Assembly: GCA_018646825.1 (NCBI GenBank)
Contig: JABGUA010000209.1
Coordinates: 1 to 21,976, forward strand
Length of the DNA stretch: 21,976 nt
Reading direction: 5' to 3'
Source of the DNA: Piscirickettsiaceae bacterium
Lineage (GTDB): Bacteria; Pseudomonadota; Gammaproteobacteria; Nitrosococcales; Methylophagaceae
In this document: positions 7,315 to 14,721 of the stretch, in pieces
How the letters are laid out: each line of letters starts with the position of its first letter
Numbering within the stretch: position 1 is the first letter of the stretch
The notes under the pieces: generated by a model
The model's database searches: none
Told to the model about the DNA's origin: nothing
What the model saw: only the letters and a program-made list of their open reading frames with translations
Made by a program: the position numbers and the translations under genes

Positions 7315-8057
7315 TCTTGTGTGACGCGGCAGTCTGCTTGAGTGAGTCGATAAAGGCTATTGCCGACAATTTTTTTAGCGCGTGATTTAGCCGCGGTTGC
7401 ATGACTTGATAATTCAGCTTCTGTTTTGAGAATGGGGAAGTCTCGTAACTTTACCATGCCGATAGATAGACTGAGGAGTGGAAAAAAGCGTGTGTTGTCA
7501 TGGCGATCTAATTTTACAAAATCAGGTTTGAGTTCTGACCAGGTTCTTAAGCCAGCATAACCTGCGCCAAGGTCATCTAGGGCGATCGTAAAGCCCATTG
7601 AACGATAATTTTCAGTCGCCTCTCGCATAAGAGGATAATCTTCGATTGGGTATTGTTCCGTTAATTCGATGACAACCCGGTTGGGTGGTATGTTCGCTTT
7701 TTCTAAAAATTTTAAGGTGAGACCGTGTTGATAGTCTGCTTGTAGTAGCACCGCAGGAATGGTGTTGAGGAATAGTTTGTGCGGGAGGTTTAAGCGACCA
7801 AATTGCTGAATTGCAAGTTCACGACACAGTAAATCTAATTCGGCAGTACGGCCATGCCTGCTGGCGGCGTCTAAGAGGTTGATCGGGGAATGAAGTGGAC
7901 TATCTGATGGCCCCCGGCTGAGTGCTTCGTAACCGTAAATCGTATTATTCTTTAATGAAACAATAGGCTGAAATAAGGTTGAAATGGCACCAGAGGCTAA
8001 TATTTCATCTAAGGATTGACCTTGTTTAAACTCTTCGTTGTCATGATAAGACTCAAT
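7302..8057 (-). pseudogene. Relic of an EAL-GGDEF cyclic-di-GMP gene: no start codon, large internal deletion
   Basis: On the minus strand an open frame from about 8141 to the stop at 7302 encodes the front of an EAL phosphodiesterase: SLDEILASGAISTLFQPIV, the GYEALSRGP signature, ELDLLCRELAIQQF, LPHKLFLNTIPAVLL, VVIELTEQYPIEDY and ALDDLGAGYAGLRTW, up to FVKLDRH. There, near 7490-7502, it jumps directly to the end of a GGDEF domain: FFPLLSLSIGMV, then AAKSRAKKIVGNSLY. The C-terminal part of EAL, any linker (often CBS domains in this architecture) and most of GGDEF, including its active site, are missing, although the frame is kept. No ATG, GTG or TTG occurs between the upstream stop and the EAL motif; an ATT at 8055-8057 sits where a start might have been. 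The first internal start (GTG, 7751) lies after the EAL motif. It is probably non-functional for making or degrading cyclic-di-GMP. Confidence 0.8.
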
Positions 8058-8065
8058 TAACGGTG

Positions 8066-8101
8066 AAAAAAAAGCCCGCTTAGAGCATTCTAAGCGGGCT
8101 T
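8066..8101 (-). terminator. Strong terminator of the porin gene
   Basis: A perfect 13-base stem (8072-8084 with 8089-8101) has a four-base loop GCAT, followed on the minus strand by a run of eight U (8073-8066). It lies 34 bases past the porin stop and immediately before the EAL relic. Confidence 0.92.
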
Positions 8102-8134
8102 CAGTACTACGGAGACGACGCAGTAAGTAAAACT

Positions 8135-9331
8135 TTAGAACTTAGCTTTAAGATCTAAGTGTAGTAAATCAACTTCTGTGTCATCACCGCGAATATTAGA
8201 GTCAGATGTGTAGTAGGTTGCGCCTACTGAGAAGTTGTTGTCGATTTTGTAAGCTGCTTTGAAAATACTACCTTTAGAGTCGCTTAAGAAATCACTGTTA
8301 TCAAAGTTACTATTTACTGCGTTAACACCTAAGTCACGGAATTCATAGCCTAATTTGAAGTTACCTAATTTCGCTTTAGCACCGATAGAGAATGCATTAT
8401 CATCATCGCCGCTAGCATCAGCGTTGCTGTTAGTTACGTGACTTGCAAAAACAGTAACAGGAGTACCGGGGATCGCAGTTTCACCGAAGATTTCAAACAT
8501 GCGTTCCTCCATGCTTTCCCCTGCATTGTTAGGGTTTTCGAACCCGTAGTATGAGATACCTACTTTAGTTTTTTCACCAACTTTAGCCGCTAACTGTGCG
8601 TGACCAACATGGCTATCTTCGCTGAATGAATCATTGCCATTGTCATCAAGTACGTAGTAACCAGCTGATGGCATTAAAGTGACGCCACTTAATTTGATTT
8701 TAGATTTGATTGCCGCACCTTCTGGGTTGGTGTCACCATCCCAAATAACGTCATTAACTGAGTCCCATTGCTTTTTCATTTTACCGACAACGATGTTGGT
8801 GTCACCGCCAAGCATTTCAGGCGCCCAGTCAATGTAACCTAAGTCGATACCTGCGTTTGTGCTACGGAAGTCATTCTCTAATGAAAGGTTTGTCGATGTT
8901 GCACTACCAGAAGAAGTCACTAAGCGAATACCCGCTTTAACATTATCATTGACTTGTGCGTAGACGCCAACACGAGCACGGATACGTAAACGGTCTTCTT
9001 CATTAGTTCTTGATGTGCCATCGTCAACATTTTCAGTTTCGTGACGGAAACGCATGTCGCCTTTGATTTTAATTCTTTCAGCCCATTCTAGATTAGAGAA
9101 AGAAGCTGATTTCTTTTCAACTTTTTCTACTTTCATTGCAACAGCATCGCCAGCTTCTTTATCAGCTTTAGCTGCGTTAGCAAGTAAGTCGTAATCTTGT
9201 GCCGTGATAGTACCTTTGTCGCGAAGTACTTTTAATAAGTCCAGCATAGCTTCATTACTTGCATGTACTGGCATAACTGCTGCACCCAATAAGGCGCCTG
9301 CGATGAGTAGTGATGTAGATTTAATTTTCAA
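8135..9331 (-). CDS. Putative outer membrane porin (Porin_5-like)
   Basis: This is a 398-residue exported beta-barrel protein. The signal peptide MKIKSTSLLIAGALLGAAVMPVHA precedes SNEAMLDLLKVLRDKGTITAQDY, a short helical N-terminal segment common in this porin group. A Lys/Ala-rich linker follows, then a barrel of alternating strands beginning ERIKIKGDMRFRHETE and ending DLLHLDLKAKF with a terminal phenylalanine. It resembles the putative porins grouped as Porin_5; the solute is unknown. The TTG at 9331 is chosen as the start because an AGAGGA lies seven bases before it and it yields a proper signal peptide, whereas starting at 9445 would place 38 non-signal residues in front. A Pho-box-like site at 9427-9445 suggests phosphate-starvation control (inference). 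The gene is monocistronic, ending in the strong terminator at 8066-8101. Confidence 0.85.
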   Translation of the reverse strand: MKIKSTSLLIAGALLGAAVMPVHASNEAMLDLLKVLRDKGTITAQDYDLLANAAKADKEAGDAVAMKVEKVEKKSASFSNLEWAERIKIKGDMRFRHETENVDDGTSRTNEEDRLRIRARVGVYAQVNDNVKAGIRLVTSSGSATSTNLSLENDFRSTNAGIDLGYIDWAPEMLGGDTNIVVGKMKKQWDSVNDVIWDGDTNPEGAAIKSKIKLSGVTLMPSAGYYVLDDNGNDSFSEDSHVGHAQLAAKVGEKTKVGISYYGFENPNNAGESMEERMFEIFGETAIPGTPVTVFASHVTNSNADASGDDDNAFSIGAKAKLGNFKLGYEFRDLGVNAVNSNFDNSDFLSDSKGSIFKAAYKIDNNFSVGATYYTSDSNIRGDDTEVDLLHLDLKAKF

Positions 9332-9426
9332 GGGGTTATCCTCTTGGGTTAATAATAGAAAATCGGTGTTTATCAATCCGAATGAGCACACATTAACCTT
9401 GAAATGTTTCAAAATGATGAAGCGGG

Positions 9427-9445
9427 TATGACAGTTTTGTGACAT
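9427..9445 (-). promoter_or_regulatory. Candidate Pho box upstream of the porin
   Basis: The minus strand reads ATGTCAC, AAAA, CTGTCAT(A): two seven-base direct repeats spaced eleven bases apart, against the PhoB consensus of CTGTCAT repeats with that period. The only clear differences are A for C at the first position and C for T at the end of the first repeat. A convincing -10 box about ten bases further on is not visible, which lowers confidence. Confidence 0.4.
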
Positions 9446-9562
9446 TGAGACAAAAGCCGCATCTTGTTGCTTTTCTGCAACGCAGGGTTTTAATGAAAGT
9501 GGGGTTGAATTATGACAATTTACCCTTATGTATAAGATTCATAAGGTGATATTGGAAATGTG

Positions 9563-10021
9563 ATGTTTCGATTTTTGTTTCTTTTGTTTTTGATTGTGCC
9601 GCTGATAGAAATTTATTTCTTAATTCAAGTGGGCGAAGTGATTGGTGCGGGTTGGACAATCTTTTTGGTGGTTGCAACCGCTGTAATAGGTGCAGGCCTA
9701 CTGCGAATGCAAGGTTTGAGCACGATGCAGCGAGCACAACTTACTTTGGCGCAAGGTCAGGTCCCTGCTTTGGCTATGATGGAAGGCTTGGCCTTATTAA
9801 TCAGTGGCGGGATGTTATTAACCCCTGGTTTTTTTACTGATGCATTGGGTTTTTTGTTATTGATATCCCCGGTTCGCCAGGCCTTAATTAAAAGGATGAT
9901 GGCAAATGGTCAGTTTTCAGCACACAGTAGAACGGGCGAGACATTCCGTCAAAAAGAAGACGGTCATATTATAGAAGGTGAAGTTGTTGATAATAACGAT
10001 GAAGATCGGCATTTGAAATAA
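9563..10021 (+). CDS. fxsA: FxsA family inner membrane protein
   Basis: This 152-residue membrane protein begins FRFLFLLFLIVPLIEIYFLIQVG, the FxsA signature. It has four predicted membrane segments, including GWTIFLVVATAVIGAGLLRMQG and ISGGMLLTPGFFTDALGFLLL, and ends in a hydrophilic acidic tail. In E. coli FxsA overproduction relieves F-plasmid exclusion of phage T7, but its normal job is unclear. The location directly upstream of groES, as in many gammaproteobacteria, supports the name. The ATG at 9563 is preferred to the GTG at 9560 because of the standard codon and the better spacing from TTGGA. The groE heat-shock promoter lies just after its stop, so fxsA is probably transcribed separately, with possible readthrough. 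Confidence 0.9.
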   Translation: MFRFLFLLFLIVPLIEIYFLIQVGEVIGAGWTIFLVVATAVIGAGLLRMQGLSTMQRAQLTLAQGQVPALAMMEGLALLISGGMLLTPGFFTDALGFLLLISPVRQALIKRMMANGQFSAHSRTGETFRQKEDGHIIEGEVVDNNDEDRHLK

Positions 10022-10037
10022 AATTTCACTTTCAGCT

Positions 10038-10065
10038 CTTGAAGTTTTTGTAACTAACCCCATCT
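10038..10065 (+). promoter_or_regulatory. Sigma-32 heat-shock promoter of groES-groEL
   Basis: CTTGAAG (10038-10044) is followed after 13 bases by CCCCATCT (10058-10065), a near-consensus pair for the heat-shock sigma factor. Transcription should start near 10072, about 40 bases before groES. No CIRCE element was seen. Confidence 0.85.
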
Positions 10066-10111
10066 AAGGGGTTCAAACTTTTTTGTTAGACATTTTTTGA
10101 GGATAGTGTAA

Positions 10112-10402
10112 ATGAATATTCGTCCCCTTCATGATCGTGTGGTTGTTCGCCGAATGGAAGAAGAAACAATGAGCGCAGGTGGTATTGTTTTACCTGGTGG
10201 TGCTTCAGAAAAGCCAGATCGTGGTGAAATTCTTGCTGTAGGTAAAGGTAGAATTACAGATTCAGGTGATGTACGTGCAATGGATGTTGCTATTGGTGAC
10301 ACCGTTTTGTTTAAACAATACGGCCCTACAGAAATTAAAGTCGATGGCGAAGACCTATTGGTCATGAGCGAAGGCGACATCATCGCTGTGATTGAAGCTT
10401 AA
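10112..10402 (+). CDS. groES: GroES co-chaperonin
   Basis: This is the 96-residue GroES subunit, which forms the seven-membered lid closing the GroEL folding chamber in the cytoplasm. It starts MNIRPLHDRVVVRR. The mobile loop EETMSAGGIVLPGGASEKP binds GroEL, the segment DRGEILAVGKGR follows, and the C-terminus is EGDIIAVIEA. The length is normal. A good TTGAGGATA ribosome-binding site precedes the ATG, and groEL follows after 46 bases. Expression should be driven by the sigma-32 promoter just upstream. Confidence 0.98.
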   Translation: MNIRPLHDRVVVRRMEEETMSAGGIVLPGGASEKPDRGEILAVGKGRITDSGDVRAMDVAIGDTVLFKQYGPTEIKVDGEDLLVMSEGDIIAVIEA

Positions 10403-10448
10403 TCGTCCTTCACAACACATTATTTAAAGAATATTAAGAGGAATAAAC

Positions 10449-12086
10449 ATGGCTGCTAAAGAAGTCAAATTCGGTGCTGATGCGCGTAGTTTAATGGTCA
10501 ATGGTGTTAACACACTGGCTGATGCGGTAAAAGTGACATTGGGACCTAAAGGTCGTAACGTAATTTTAGATAAAAGTTTTGGCGCACCGACTATCACTAA
10601 AGATGGTGTGTCGGTTGCAAAAGAAATTGAGTTAGAAAATAAATTTGAGAACATGGGTGCTCAAATGGTGAAAGAAGTGGCATCGCATACTTCTGACGCT
10701 GCCGGTGACGGTACAACGACAGCGACAGTATTGGCTCAAGCCATTCTGCGTGAAGGCATGAAAGCCGTTGCTGCTGGTATGAACCCAATGGATTTAAAAC
10801 GCGGTATTGATAAAGCTGTTACAGCGGCTGTTGCTGAGCTAGAAGGCATGTCTACGGCGTGTGATGATAATAAAGCGATTGCCCAAGTCGGTACGATTTC
10901 AGCTAACTCTGATGCGTCTGTTGGCGATATCATTGCTGAAGCGATGGAAAAAGTCGGTAAAGAAGGCGTTATTACTGTTGAAGATGGTAGCGGTTTTGAA
11001 AACGAATTAGATGTGGTTGAAGGCATGCAGTTTGATCGTGGTTACCTTTCTCCCTATTTCGTTAATGATCAACAAACAATGACGGCTGATTTAGAAAATC
11101 CGTATGTTTTGTTATTTGATAAAAAGATTTCAAACATCCGTGATTTACTTCCAACACTAGAAGCTGTTGCTCAAGCTGGTCGCCCGTTATTGATTATTGC
11201 TGAAGATGTTGAAGGCGAAGCCCTAGCTACTTTGGTTGTTAATAGCATGCGCGGCATTGTGAAAGTTTGTGCTGTTAAAGCACCTGGTTTTGGTGATCGT
11301 CGTAAAGCGATGTTGCAAGATATTGCGATTTTAACTGGCGGTACTGTGATTTCTGAAGAAGTCGGTCTAAGCCTTGAGAAAGTGACTTTAGATGATTTAG
11401 GTTCTGCTAAGAAAATCACTATTAGTAAAGAAAATTCTACGATTATCGATGGTGATGGTCGTGCAGACGATATCGTTTCTCGTGTTAAACAAATTCAAGC
11501 GCAAATGGAAGAGTCGAGCTCAGACTACGATAAAGAAAAGTTACAAGAACGCGTCGCTAAATTAGCGGGCGGTGTTGCTGTGATTAAAGTCGGTGCTGCA
11601 ACAGAAATGGAAATGAAAGAGAAAAAAGCACGCGTTGAAGATGCACTTCATGCAACACGCGCTGCGGTTGAAGAAGGTGTTATTGCTGGTGGTGGTGTTG
11701 CATTGGTTCGTGCTGAAGGTAGCCTAGGCCAATTAACTGCCGACAACCATGATCAAGATACCGGTATTAAAATTGCCCGTCGTGCGATGGAAGAACCTTT
11801 ACGTCAAATCGCAACGAATGCAGGTGCAGAAGCTTCTGTTATTTTGAATGAAGTGGCTGCTGGCAAAGGTAACTATGGTTACAACGCTGCAACGGGTGAA
11901 TATGGCGATATGATTGAAATGGGTATTCTTGACCCAACGAAAGTAACGCGTACTGCATTGCAAAATGCAGGCTCTGTCGCTGGCTTAATGTTGACGACTG
12001 AAGCGATGATTGCTGAAGCGCCACAGGAAGGGGCAGCAGGCGCACCTGCAATGCCTGATATGGGCGGCATGGGCGGCATGATGTAA
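10449..12086 (+). CDS. groEL: GroEL chaperonin, 60 kDa subunit
   Basis: This is a 545-residue GroEL of normal length, an ATP-driven tetradecameric folding chamber. The start AAKEVKFGADARSLMVNGVN, the nucleotide site TLGPKGRNVILDKSFGAPTITKDGV and DAAGDGTTTATVLAQAI are typical. The apical domain includes NPYVLLFDKKISNIRDLLPTLE, and the equatorial part returns with ARVEDALHATRAAVEEGVIAGGGVAL. The C-terminal Gly-Met repeats (GGMGGMM) line the base of the cavity. AAGAGGAA precedes the ATG by six bases. It is the second and last gene of the groE operon, closed by the terminator at 12105. No second chaperonin copy appears in the window. Confidence 0.99.
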   Translation: MAAKEVKFGADARSLMVNGVNTLADAVKVTLGPKGRNVILDKSFGAPTITKDGVSVAKEIELENKFENMGAQMVKEVASHTSDAAGDGTTTATVLAQAILREGMKAVAAGMNPMDLKRGIDKAVTAAVAELEGMSTACDDNKAIAQVGTISANSDASVGDIIAEAMEKVGKEGVITVEDGSGFENELDVVEGMQFDRGYLSPYFVNDQQTMTADLENPYVLLFDKKISNIRDLLPTLEAVAQAGRPLLIIAEDVEGEALATLVVNSMRGIVKVCAVKAPGFGDRRKAMLQDIAILTGGTVISEEVGLSLEKVTLDDLGSAKKITISKENSTIIDGDGRADDIVSRVKQIQAQMEESSSDYDKEKLQERVAKLAGGVAVIKVGAATEMEMKEKKARVEDALHATRAAVEEGVIAGGGVALVRAEGSLGQLTADNHDQDTGIKIARRAMEEPLRQIATNAGAEASVILNEVAAGKGNYGYNAATGEYGDMIEMGILDPTKVTRTALQNAGSVAGLMLTTEAMIAEAPQEGAAGAPAMPDMGGMGGMM

Positions 12087-12104
12087 ATCATTGTCCTAAG
12101 ACTT

Positions 12105-12138
12105 AAAAAAGCCTCGGCCTTGGCCGGGGCTTTTTTTT
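12105..12138 (+). terminator. Rho-independent terminator of the groE operon
   Basis: GCCTCGGC (12111-12118) pairs with GCCGGGGC (12123-12130, one T-G pair) around a short CTTG loop, with six A before and eight T after. It starts 19 bases past the groEL stop. Confidence 0.93.
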
Positions 12139-12237
12139 GTCTAGGGTTTAGGTAAGATGGCGTAAGTTGTTTTGTTGATCCTCAATAATAAGTACGGTAG
12201 CCAGGACAGGAGATAAGTTATTACTGACCGCAATCAG

Positions 12238-13476
12238 ATGTTAGCTAAAACCCGTGAACGTATGGGTGAACACTATACGGCCAATCAAGTCTTAGGGCGG
12301 ACGCAGACGATTGGTTGTGTTGCGGTGGAGATTACGCAGCGCTGTAATTTAGACTGTACTCTATGTTACTTGTCCGAGCATTCACAATCGGTGAAAGATA
12401 TCCCGATTGATGAAGTGTTTAAACGTTTGGATGAGGTGCTCGCACATTATGGTGAAGGGACGCATGTACAAATTACGGGTGGAGACCCGACGCTTCGGAA
12501 ACACAGTGAATTGATTGAAATCGTTCGTTATGCGTCCGATATTGGCTTATACCCAGCGTTATTTACTAATGGCATTGCTGCGACAAGGACTTTATTAGAG
12601 AACTTGGCAGCCGTTGGACTGCAGGATGTGGCATTCCATGTTGATACCACACAACGCCGTGCGGGTTATCAAACAGAAATGGATTTAAATGTCATTCGTA
12701 AAGACTATATTGCGAGAGCACAGGGTTTAGGCTTGATGGTGGTCTTTAATACCACGGTGCATGAGGGTAACTTTCATCATATTCCCAATTTGGTTCGCTT
12801 TTTTATTGCGCAGAGTGCTGAGATTGGTTTGGTCTCTTTTCAGCTGCAGGCCGAGACGGGCCGAGGAGAGTGGGGTTCGCGTGATGCATTAATCACGCAG
12901 CAATCAATGAAAAAACAAATAGAAACCGGTTCAGCTAGGACATTACCTTGGGGGGTAGTCGATTTTGGCCATAGCGATTGCCATAGCTATATGCCGACGA
13001 CAGTTGTTAATAACCGGGTTTTTCCTGTGATTGGTGAGCGAACGTTATTTGGCCATTTTTTAAGTCATTTTGAGCATATACGAACAGATCGACATGCGAC
13101 TTCTTTTCAAGTTTTAATGGACTATGGCTTGGCATTATTAAAGCGTCCACGATCTTGGTGGCCAGCTGTGTCTTATGCTGTTGGGCAGCTGCGCCAAATG
13201 GGAAAACATTTGTTATTGGGACGAGGACAGGTTAATAAACTGTCTTTTTTTATGCAAAACTTTATGGATGCTAATGAATTGGTTCAGGAACGTGTCGATG
13301 CTTGTTCATTTATGGTGATGACAGCAGAGGGCCCAGTATCGATGTGTGAGCATAATGCCAAACGTGACGATTTTATTTTGAAGCCGCTGGTGGTAGAAAA
13401 ACAGGATGGGTCAACGGAGCATTATGTACCGATACCTGAGATGCCTAGCTATCGAAAAGCGAGTGGAGCCAATTAA
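12238..13476 (+). CDS. Radical SAM protein of unknown substrate (COG1964-like)
   Basis: This 412-residue cytoplasmic enzyme has the radical SAM cluster motif CNLDCTLCY (Cys36, Cys40, Cys43), which holds the 4Fe-4S cluster that cleaves S-adenosylmethionine. The SAM-binding ITGGDPTLR follows near residue 80. The C-terminal half has DCHSYMP, then ACSFMVMTAEGPVSMCEHNAKRDD, whose cysteines could bind an extra cluster. The layout recalls the COG1964 Fe-S oxidoreductases; some relatives act on lipid chains, but the substrate here is unknown. The strong ribosome-binding site AGGAG (12208-12212) is 25 bases from this ATG and only seven from an in-frame ATT at 12220, which would add six residues (TDRNQ between the ATT-encoded Met and this one). 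The real start may therefore be 12220. The gene ends two bases before the DUF547 gene, suggesting co-translation. Confidence 0.85.
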   Translation: MLAKTRERMGEHYTANQVLGRTQTIGCVAVEITQRCNLDCTLCYLSEHSQSVKDIPIDEVFKRLDEVLAHYGEGTHVQITGGDPTLRKHSELIEIVRYASDIGLYPALFTNGIAATRTLLENLAAVGLQDVAFHVDTTQRRAGYQTEMDLNVIRKDYIARAQGLGLMVVFNTTVHEGNFHHIPNLVRFFIAQSAEIGLVSFQLQAETGRGEWGSRDALITQQSMKKQIETGSARTLPWGVVDFGHSDCHSYMPTTVVNNRVFPVIGERTLFGHFLSHFEHIRTDRHATSFQVLMDYGLALLKRPRSWWPAVSYAVGQLRQMGKHLLLGRGQVNKLSFFMQNFMDANELVQERVDACSFMVMTAEGPVSMCEHNAKRDDFILKPLVVEKQDGSTEHYVPIPEMPSYRKASGAN

Positions 13477-13477
13477 T

Positions 13478-14251
13478 ATGTTGTTGAGGAAGGTGACGCG
13501 TTTCTTGTTACTAAGTTGTTTATTAGGGTTGTCGTTGCCCTCAATGGCTGCAACGGAACAAGACTATCAAGTCGCACTAAGCCATTGGGGGAAAGTGCTT
13601 GAAACTTTTGTGAATGCTGAAGGGCAGACAGATTTTATTGCCTTGGCAAAACAAGCGGATGATTTACAAGCCTATGTCGATTTTGTTGCTCGGGTCAGTC
13701 CGCAATCCGAACCATTTCTTTTTCCAACGGAAAACGATGTACTGGTTTACCACATCAATACTTATAATGCTTTGGCAATGCATGGGGTAATAGCAGCAGG
13801 TATCCCAGCTGATTTTGATGGTTTTTTTAAACGGTTACGTTTTTTTAAATTACGTGATATCCAGATTGGTGGTGAATTGACATCACTATATGATTATGAA
13901 AATGATGTGATACGTCCTTTAGGAGAGCCTCGGGTTCATTTTGTCTTGAATTGTATGGTCAAAGACTGCCCACGTTTACCACAGCAGGTATTTGTAGCAG
14001 AGACATTAGATTCAGATTTGACGCAGTTAACACGTGAATTTTTTAATAAAGCCAAACATTTGAAACTCAATAATGGGATGTCGAAAGTGTCAGTGTCTGA
14101 AATTTTAGACTTCTATACCGAAGACTTTGTGGTCTCGGGAGATGAGCAGGATTTATTGCCTTATATCAATCAATTTCGAAGTAGCCCTATTCCTGCAGAT
14201 TATCGTGTTGAATTTATAGATTATGATTGGACAATTAATCAACAGCCGTGA
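13478..14251 (+). CDS. Exported DUF547 protein
   Basis: This 257-residue protein has a signal peptide, MLLRKVTRFLLLSCLLGLSLPSMAA, and then a DUF547 domain. The conserved pieces are WGKVLETFVNAEGQTDFIAL near the start, YHINTYNALAMHGVI in the middle, and HFVLNCMVKDCPRLPQQVF later, with two cysteines that may pair in the periplasm. DUF547 proteins are widespread and uncharacterised; the fold has been related to papain-like and transglutaminase-like enzymes, but activity is not established. The start at 13478 is chosen over the in-frame 13406 because it gives the signal peptide, has GGAG about ten bases before it, and follows the radical SAM stop by one base. The two genes are therefore probably a functional pair. 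The 3' end is five bases from the opposing DUF1643 gene, with no visible terminator between. Confidence 0.85.
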   Translation: MLLRKVTRFLLLSCLLGLSLPSMAATEQDYQVALSHWGKVLETFVNAEGQTDFIALAKQADDLQAYVDFVARVSPQSEPFLFPTENDVLVYHINTYNALAMHGVIAAGIPADFDGFFKRLRFFKLRDIQIGGELTSLYDYENDVIRPLGEPRVHFVLNCMVKDCPRLPQQVFVAETLDSDLTQLTREFFNKAKHLKLNNGMSKVSVSEILDFYTEDFVVSGDEQDLLPYINQFRSSPIPADYRVEFIDYDWTINQQP

Positions 14252-14256
14252 TGGAC

Positions 14257-14721
14257 TCATTTAAGTAAAAAAGGCGTTAGACCTGCTTTTAAATAAAGCG
14301 GGTGAGCGGGCTCTCCACTTTTATTTAATTTTAGGCAGTGTAGTGGTTCTATCAATTTTTTAACCTGTGTTGACCGACTGAGATATCGGCCATCATTACC
14401 CCAAGCTGCAATCACTTTATCCGCATCTTTAGCTAAATCAAGTAACCAGTCATTATTGTCTTTACCTATGACACGTTTTCTAGCTAATAAGTCTTTTGGT
14501 TTCGTTGCACGATAGGCAAATAAATTAGCCAAGCATACGCCACCAGAACCCCATGATTTTGCGAAGTTGATACAACGTACTAGGGTGGGATCATCATTCT
14601 CTTCATCTGCGGTTGATGGATTTAAGCCAATAAATAAAACAGTGGGTTTAGTGTTATCCCATTGTCGACATAAGGCGTAACGATAGCGGCGGCAGGGGGA
14701 AAAAGCCGCGGTCTTTTTCAT
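14257..14721 (-). CDS. DUF1643 protein
   Basis: This 154-residue protein belongs to the DUF1643 family. The start AAFSPCRRYRYALCRQW, the core VLFIGLNPSTADEENDDPT, the helix CINFAKSWGSGGVCLANLFA with YRAT after it, and VIAAWGNDGRY are family hallmarks. No activity is established for the family. It has no signal peptide or membrane segment. Its ATG overlaps the stop of the upstream YbaK-like gene by four bases (ATGA), which indicates translational coupling. Confidence 0.85.
   Translation of the reverse strand: MKKTAAFSPCRRYRYALCRQWDNTKPTVLFIGLNPSTADEENDDPTLVRCINFAKSWGSGGVCLANLFAYRATKPKDLLARKRVIGKDNNDWLLDLAKDADKVIAAWGNDGRYLSRSTQVKKLIEPLHCLKLNKSGEPAHPLYLKAGLTPFLLK

Noticed and set aside
9399..9412. 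TTGAAA/TTTCAA inverted repeat in the porin leader considered as an operator
   Set aside because: Short arms in AT-rich sequence, with no known regulator matching it; not strong enough to list.
10056..10073. AACCCC/GGGGTT hairpin before groES considered as a terminator of fxsA
   Set aside because: It overlaps the -10 box of the heat-shock promoter and no T tract follows directly; it is better explained as promoter sequence.
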